Of a stretch of DNA of 7,145 bases, positions 4,221-7,145 are shown piece after piece. The position numbers were made by a program, and so were the translations under genes. The DNA lies in NCBI GenBank assembly GCA_910585485.1, contig CAJUEZ010000071.1, positions 1-7,145 of the forward strand. Direction: 5' to 3'. Source of the stretch: an uncultured Clostridia bacterium (GTDB lineage Bacteria > Bacillota > Clostridia > UBA1381). Below the pieces are notes generated by a model that saw only the letters and a program-made list of their open reading frames with translations, was not told where the DNA came from and did not search any database. How positions within the stretch are numbered: position 1 is the first letter of the stretch; each line of letters opens with the position of its first letter.

Positions 4221-4313
4221 ATGCTTGATTTAATAAAAGACTTGGTTAGCTTAACAACTGCAATAATCTCGCTGATAAATGCAATTATTTTAATTAAGCT
4301 AACCAAGCGATAA
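4221..4313 (+). CDS. Small membrane peptide A2 (toxin-like)
   Basis: This is a 30-residue peptide from ATG 4221, with the site AAAGGAG at 4204-4210. After MLDLIKD, residues 8-25 (LVSLTTAIISLINAIILI) form one membrane helix, and the end KLTKR is basic. It is the counterpart of peptide A1 in position and build, with little identity. The gene carries a 14-bp perfect inverted repeat within its coding sequence (4241-4254 with 4294-4307), and its start can pair over 13 bp with 4351-4363. A minus-strand promoter points at it. Size, hydrophobicity, folded mRNA and antisense promoter match toxins of type I systems. I cannot assign a known toxin family. Confidence 0.7.
   Translation: MLDLIKDLVSLTTAIISLINAIILIKLTKR
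4241..4307. repeat. 14-bp inverted repeat inside peptide gene A2
   Basis: CTTGGTTAGCTTAA (4241-4254) and TTAAGCTAACCAAG (4294-4307) are perfect complements. On the minus strand the right edge is followed by TCTTTTATT, so it may end the antisense RNA. On the sense RNA it folds the coding region. Confidence 0.85.
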
Positions 4314-4315
4314 GG

Positions 4316-4340
4316 GCAGGGGCTTGAAAAAGCCCCCTGC
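4316..4340. other. GC-rich hairpin with GAAA loop, cassette 2
   Basis: GCAGGGGCTT (4316-4325) pairs with 4330-4340, with one bulged C (4337) and the loop GAAA (4326-4329). Its place after the A2 stop equals that of the stem at 1499-1518. Confidence 0.8.
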
Positions 4341-4346
4341 ATATCT

Positions 4347-4375
4347 ATTATAAATCAAGCATTTGGATTTTGCAA
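4347..4375 (-). promoter_or_regulatory. Antisense promoter, cassette 2
   Basis: The minus strand reads TTGCAA (4375-4370), 17-bp spacer, TATAAT (4352-4347). The -10 is perfect and the -35 matches 4 of 6. The placement equals the cassette 1 antisense promoter. Confidence 0.68.
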
Positions 4376-4383
4376 TAGATTTT

Positions 4384-4467
4384 ATGCAAATTATAACATT
4401 AGCAATCAGTATTGTTGCACTTAGTCTTAGTTTGATAGCGTTGGTTAGAGTTCTAAAGAACAAATAA
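4384..4467 (+). CDS. Small membrane peptide B2
   Basis: This is a 27-residue peptide from ATG 4384 with no clear ribosome site. An in-frame TTG at 4363 would extend it by seven residues and bring in an FAI motif also seen upstream of peptide B1, so the start is open. Residues 3-21 (IITLAISIVALSLSLIALV) form a likely membrane helix, and the end is RVLKNK. It ends 1 nt before the ATG of the RHH gene, so the two are probably translated together. It has the same slot, size and charge pattern as peptide B1 in cassette 1 without clear identity. The function is unknown; a membrane-active peptide or a translational feeder for the RHH gene are both possible. Confidence 0.5.
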   Translation: MQIITLAISIVALSLSLIALVRVLKNK

Positions 4468-4468
4468 G

Positions 4469-4642
4469 ATGTCAACCGAAAAAGACAAATACGCAGCACA
4501 GAAACGCTATGAGGCACAGAATGTTATTAAGGTATTAGTTAGATTGAATAAGAAAACCGATAAAGACATTATTGAACAGCTTGATATGGACAAGCCCTTA
4601 TCAACACAGCTTAAACAACTGATACGCAATAATAACAAATGA
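4469..4642 (+). CDS. Ribbon-helix-helix (Arc/MetJ-type) regulator 2
   Basis: This is a 57-residue protein from ATG 4469. The ribosome site is weak (AAAGAAC at 4455-4461), so coupling to peptide B2 is likely. The N-terminal STEKDKYAAQKRYEAQ is followed by strand VIKVLVRLNKK (residues 19-29), helix DKDIIEQLDMDK and helix STQLKQLIRNN. The 'RYEAQN...KVLVRLNKKTD' style is familiar from small phage RHH proteins. It probably binds as a dimer (or pair of dimers) to the palindrome in the promoter spacer at 4145-4159 and represses its own operon. Compared with regulator 1, the DNA-reading strand differs, as does the operator, which suggests matched specificity. It could also regulate other promoters outside the window. 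Confidence 0.78.
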   Translation: MSTEKDKYAAQKRYEAQNVIKVLVRLNKKTDKDIIEQLDMDKPLSTQLKQLIRNNNK

Positions 4643-4644
4643 AA

Positions 4645-4684
4645 ATAGAGCGTTGCTCCGCTACCAACGACAACAACGCTCTAT
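4645..4684. repeat. Inverted repeat after RHH gene 2
   Basis: ATAGAGCGTTG (4645-4655) pairs with CAACGCTCTAT (4674-4684), an 11-bp stem with an 18-nt loop beginning CTCCGC. No U-run follows. It matches in position, not in stem sequence, the repeat at 1808-1847. Confidence 0.72.
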
Positions 4685-4760
4685 ACACACAACCCAAAGG
4701 ATTATATATTCATTATATCATTCCTCTGGGTGAAAATCAAGTATTAAGGAGGAAAATATA
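4685..4760 (+). repeat. Conserved leader before cargo gene, copy 2
   Basis: It is closely related to 1849-1927. ACCCA (4692-4696) and AGGA (4698-4701) can pair with TCCT (4722-4725) and TGGGT (4727-4731). TTCCTC (4721-4726) could alternatively cover the ribosome site GAGGAA (4749-4754). Confidence 0.7.
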
Positions 4761-5036
4761 ATGAGTTATAGTTTTTTAGATGTATTAGAAGAAGAATACG
4801 CAAACGCTGAAATGACATTTTTAAAAGACAGCAATAAAGATGCAGAAGAATGTGAAGAATTTTACAGTAAATATATTGAGCCACTGTTCTCAAAAAACAA
4901 TACCATAGCCCGTAAAATAGAAGATAATTTCTTCTCCGTTATAGGGGCACAACAAGAAAAGTCATTCAAAGACGGTTTCAAAGCCTGTATGCAAATGCTT
5001 TTGGAATGTGCTTCTGAAAAGGCGGTGAAGTTATGA
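4761..5036 (+). CDS. Unknown 91-residue acidic helical protein (cargo of cassette 2)
   Basis: ATG 4761 follows a strong site AGGAGGAAA (4747-4755) in the conserved leader. The protein is acidic in its first half (LDVLEEEYANAEM, KDAEECEEFY) and predicted mainly helical. It ends with a motif-like segment SFKDGFKACMQMLLECASE. That 'f..GFk.gm.lmlE' ending recalls small clostridial phage proteins of the DUF6809 type, but this is a memory-based suggestion only. It replaces the chaperone G copy that sits behind the same leader in cassette 1; the two proteins are not related. Its stop overlaps the HNH-type start (ATGA), so the pair is coupled. There is no signal peptide or membrane segment. The function is unknown. 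Confidence 0.72.
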   Translation: MSYSFLDVLEEEYANAEMTFLKDSNKDAEECEEFYSKYIEPLFSKNNTIARKIEDNFFSVIGAQQEKSFKDGFKACMQMLLECASEKAVKL

Positions 5037-5674
5037 GCAAATCATTCAGAAAAGATCTGACAGGACAGCGGTTCGGCAGGCTCACGGTTTTGGAATTTGT
5101 ACCAAATAATAAGCCGAAAATATCATATTGGAAGTGTCGGTGTGACTGTGGAAATATTACAACTGTAAAGATGTCAGATTTGCGAAGTGGTCATACAAAA
5201 TCATGTGGGTGTTATGGTAGAAAGAAAGGTATGGCTAATCCAAACTTTAGACATGGGGGATGCGGTACTAGATTATACAACATATGGTGTGGTATGAAGG
5301 CAAGATGTTATAATGTCAACGACCCAAGCTATAAAGATTATGGCGGACGAGGGATAAAAATGGATAAATCATGGGAAAATGATTTTTCGATATTTGCAAC
5401 GTGGGCGCAAGAAAACGGATATAACAATAGTTTGACAATAGACCGTATCGACAATGACGGAAATTATGAGCCGTCCAACTGCCGTTGGACTGATATGAAA
5501 GCACAAGGAATAAACAAGCGTAATAATATTATTGTTAAATTTCAAGGAGAAAAAATGTGTTTATCAGAATCGGCAAAATGTTCAGGAATACCATATCAAG
5601 CATTAAAAGACCGTTATCGTTCGGGCGACAGAGGAGAAAGATTATTCAGAAAGGTAAGAAAACTAAAAAAATAA
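5033..5674 (+). CDS. HNH/AP2-type homing-endonuclease-like protein 2
   Basis: This is a 213-residue protein from ATG 5033, overlapping the cargo stop by 4 nt, with AAGGCGGTG (5019-5027) upstream. It is a paralogue of the protein at 2182-2814: the first 23 residues are identical, followed by a matching Cys pattern (35, 37, 39 and 58, 60), YGGRGI at 103-108, IDRIDNDGNYEPSNCRW at 136-152, and the ending GDRGERLFRKV. The middle (residues 24-100) and the C-terminal recognition segment are more diverged, so the two may cut different sites. As in its relative, Asp-Arg replaces the Asp-His of classical HNH cores. It is likely a free-standing homing nuclease that helps the cassette spread between phages. 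The stop is followed at once by a terminator. Confidence 0.85.
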   Translation: MSKSFRKDLTGQRFGRLTVLEFVPNNKPKISYWKCRCDCGNITTVKMSDLRSGHTKSCGCYGRKKGMANPNFRHGGCGTRLYNIWCGMKARCYNVNDPSYKDYGGRGIKMDKSWENDFSIFATWAQENGYNNSLTIDRIDNDGNYEPSNCRWTDMKAQGINKRNNIIVKFQGEKMCLSESAKCSGIPYQALKDRYRSGDRGERLFRKVRKLKK

Positions 5675-5681
5675 AACATAT

Positions 5682-5709
5682 GAAAAAGAGCTATTAGCTC
5701 TTTTTCTTT
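5682..5709 (+). terminator. Intrinsic terminator ending cassette 2
   Basis: GAAAAAGAGCT (5682-5692), loop ATT, AGCTCTTTTTC (5696-5706) form an 11-bp stem that runs into a T-rich tract. It lies 7 nt after the HNH-type stop. Confidence 0.82.
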
Positions 5710-5737
5710 TGATAAAATTTTAGGAAGGAGTGATAAT

Positions 5738-7145
5738 ATGGCAGATGAGGTCGCGTCCCTTTTAGTCAAAATCACCGCAGACGGCTCAACGGCAATAAGT
5801 GAGCTTAACAAGGTATCAGCAACGGTTGCAACCCTTGCTGACAAAAATACCGCACTGCTTACAAAGGTGAATGCGATTGGCGGAGCAGCAAGCAAGGTTG
5901 GAGGGGCGCTAATAAAGACATTTGGTACTGTAACTGTGGCAGGACTTGTCGCGTCTGCTAAGGCGGCGGGACAGCTAAATAAGGAGCTTGCCAATATAGG
6001 AACGCTGTCCGTACCGACGGAGCGTTTAAAGGAATTTAAAGGGCAAATACAAGACGTCGCCATAGCTACGGGCAAAAGCACGAGCGATATTTCAGAGGGT
6101 ATGTATCAGGTAATATCAGCATTCGGGGATACACCTGATACTGCAAAGAAGGTCGAGATTAACGCCAAAGCCGCAACAGCGGGACTTGCGACTACTGCGG
6201 ATAGTATCGCGCTTACCTCGGCGGTAACAAAAGCGTACGGCGATACGTCGGCAGGAGCGACACAAAAGGTCGCCGACCTTGCGTTTAAGACGGTAGAGCT
6301 GGGTCAGACAACCTTCCCTGAGCTTGCGCAGAATATGCAGCAGGTAACGTCGCTCAGTAAAGAGCTTGGTGTATCGCAGGAGGAATTGTTCGGCGCGTAT
6401 GCAACGCTTACGGGCGTTACGGGTAACGCGGCGGAAGTGCAGACACAGATGAAGGCTGTATATACCGCGTTGCTTAAGCCTTCGGATAATATGCAGGCGG
6501 CAATATCAAAGCTCGGTTATTCATCAGGCTTTGCAATGATTAAAACGCTCGGTTTTGCGGGAACGCTGAAAGCGTTAAAGTCAGCGACAAACGGCAGTGA
6601 GGAGCGAATGCTCGGACTGTTTAACAATGTACGCGCAATGCCTGCGGTTATGGCTCTTACAGGGGCGCAGTCGGATGTGTTTGCGCAGAAACTTGAAAAA
6701 ATGGAAAACGCCTCGGGCGCAGCGACAAAGGCGTTTGAGGTACAGACCGAGGGTATAGCAAAAACAGGCTTTACGCTTGAGCAGGCAAAGGCTAAAATGC
6801 AGGTGGCGGCTCAGAACTTCGGCGAGAGCGCCGCGCCGCTTATAGGCGATGTTGCGGATGTTGTGGATAGGGTTTCAACTTCCCTTGCAAATATGTCGGA
6901 CGAACAGCGTAAAAATATAATTAATACGGGTGTCGGTATAACGAAAACAGGTATTGCATTAACTTTAGGCGGCAAAGCGATTACATTAGGTACAAAAATT
7001 GCAGGAACTGCTAAATCTGTAGCCGGCACCTTGGCGAAAATGGGACCTGTCGGCGGAATTGCGGCGGCTGGTATTGCGACAGTAACTGCGGCGGTTGTCA
7101 TCGGTAAAAAAGCATATGAGGCTTGGTACGATTCACAGTACCGCT
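5738..7145 (+). CDS. Tail tape measure protein (5' part)
   Basis: ATG 5738 follows AGGAAGGAG (5722-5730). The frame stays open for 469 codons to the window edge, so the protein continues beyond it. After an N-terminal helical segment (ISELNKVSATVATLADKN) comes the conserved core of the TP901-type tape measure family. It includes LNKELANIGTLSVP, VAIATGKSTSDISEGMYQVISAFG, AATAGLATTADSIALTSAVTKAYG, FPELAQNMQQVTSLSKELGVS and LFGAYATLTGVTGNAAEVQTQ (longer runs shortened here by splitting). Near the visible end an Ala/Gly-rich hydrophobic stretch (about residues 405-455) is the usual membrane-active part. The protein sets tail length and is released at infection. Codon use is more GC-rich than in the preceding cassette, as expected for backbone against accessory DNA. 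It should be assembled with the chaperones at 3659-4119. Confidence 0.93.
   Translation, partial: MADEVASLLVKITADGSTAISELNKVSATVATLADKNTALLTKVNAIGGAASKVGGALIKTFGTVTVAGLVASAKAAGQLNKELANIGTLSVPTERLKEFKGQIQDVAIATGKSTSDISEGMYQVISAFGDTPDTAKKVEINAKAATAGLATTADSIALTSAVTKAYGDTSAGATQKVADLAFKTVELGQTTFPELAQNMQQVTSLSKELGVSQEELFGAYATLTGVTGNAAEVQTQMKAVYTALLKPSDNMQAAISKLGYSSGFAMIKTLGFAGTLKALKSATNGSEERMLGLFNNVRAMPAVMALTGAQSDVFAQKLEKMENASGAATKAFEVQTEGIAKTGFTLEQAKAKMQVAAQNFGESAAPLIGDVADVVDRVSTSLANMSDEQRKNIINTGVGITKTGIALTLGGKAITLGTKIAGTAKSVAGTLAKMGPVGGIAAAGIATVTAAVVIGKKAYEAWYDSQYR

Larger units (their letters stand above)
4233..4340 (-). ncRNA. Predicted antisense RNA to peptide gene A2
   Basis: Its start is predicted near 4340, the foot of the GAAA stem, about 7 nt after the minus-strand -10. 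It would begin with the GC-rich hairpin, cover nearly all of gene A2, and end after the 14-bp stem at TCTTTTATT (4240-4232), a length of about 105 nt. The ends are predictions; no transcript evidence is available. Confidence 0.55.
4220..4363 (+). other. Long-range RNA pairing of A2 start codon with downstream segment
   Basis: AATGCTTGATTTA (4220-4232, containing the ATG) is perfectly complementary to TAAATCAAGCATT (4351-4363). The 14-bp stem inside gene A2 and the GAAA stem are nested within, giving a multibranch fold that would hide the start codon. It has the same topology as in cassette 1. Confidence 0.7.
4129..5709 (+). mobile_element. Accessory cassette 2
   Basis: It lies between the chaperone stop (4119) and the tape measure start (5738), which are normally neighbours. 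It has the same order of parts as cassette 1: shared 16-mer, promoter with palindrome, peptide A, GAAA stem, antisense promoter, peptide B, RHH gene, inverted repeat, conserved leader, cargo, HNH-type gene and terminator. The leader and HNH-type gene are closely related to cassette 1, whereas the peptides, RHH protein, operator and cargo are strongly diverged or unrelated. So this is not a simple recent tandem duplication. The ends are inferred from the shared parts. Confidence 0.65.

Noticed and set aside
4151..4342. Minus-strand open frame of 63 codons across peptide gene A2.
   Set aside because: It exists because the coding strand is rich in A/T codons and contains a long inverted repeat. 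It has no ribosome site, and the minus strand there is better explained by an antisense RNA.
5614..6081. Long minus-strand open frame under the HNH-type end and the tape measure start (also 6811-7101).
   Set aside because: These are shadows of the alanine-rich tape measure frame; they cross a terminator and have no start signals.
1..7145. CRISPR array, tRNA or rRNA genes.
   Set aside because: No regularly spaced repeats, cloverleaf-like segments or rRNA-like stretches were found on reading the window.

Overview
The window is part of the late (structural) operon of a tailed, long-tailed (siphovirus-type) phage or prophage. The host is probably a low-to-mid GC Gram-positive, most likely of class Clostridia. 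The reasons are the gene order, the strong AGGAGG ribosome sites, TTGACA/TATAAT promoters, and protein families typical of Firmicutes prophages. Every gene reads on the + strand. The species cannot be named from the sequence.

Backbone genes, in order: end of a gp6-like head-tail connector (3-257), a head-closure-like protein (241-555), an HK97 gp10-like protein (552-965), a probable tail terminator (962-1303), a phi13-type major tail protein (2947-3594), tail assembly chaperone G (3659-3928) with its -1 frameshift product GT (to 4119), and the start of the tape measure protein (5738 to the window end). The first four are coupled by short overlaps.

Two accessory cassettes interrupt this backbone. 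Cassette 1 (about 1326-2846) lies between the tail terminator and the major tail protein. Cassette 2 (about 4129-5709) lies between the chaperone and the tape measure gene. Both have the same layout: the 16-mer AAAAAACCTCTTGACA; a near-consensus promoter whose 17-bp spacer is a palindrome; a 30-34 residue one-helix membrane peptide (A); a GC-rich stem with a GAAA loop; a second 26-27 residue membrane peptide (B); a 57-residue ribbon-helix-helix (RHH) protein; an inverted repeat; a conserved leader of about 76-79 nt; one variable cargo gene; an HNH/AP2-type homing-endonuclease-like gene overlapping the cargo by 4 nt; and a terminator.

The part most worth checking is the A/B section. In both cassettes a minus-strand promoter with TATAAT and a 17-bp spacer lies just right of the GAAA stem. 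The predicted antisense start falls at the foot of that stem, and the antisense RNA would run back through peptide gene A to a stem followed by a U-rich run. In both, the start codon of A can also pair with a segment 150 nt downstream. The paired bases differ between cassettes but the pairing is kept. This is the design of a type I toxin-antitoxin locus, here with an extra RHH regulator that probably binds the promoter palindrome. The unit is linked to an HNH gene and present twice in one tail operon. The toxin role and the regulation are inference; the layout and base pairing are seen directly.

Cargo differs between cassettes. Cassette 1 carries a second copy of chaperone G without the T extension; cassette 2 carries an unrelated 91-residue acidic protein. 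The leader and HNH gene are clearly related, so the cargo appears to have been swapped.
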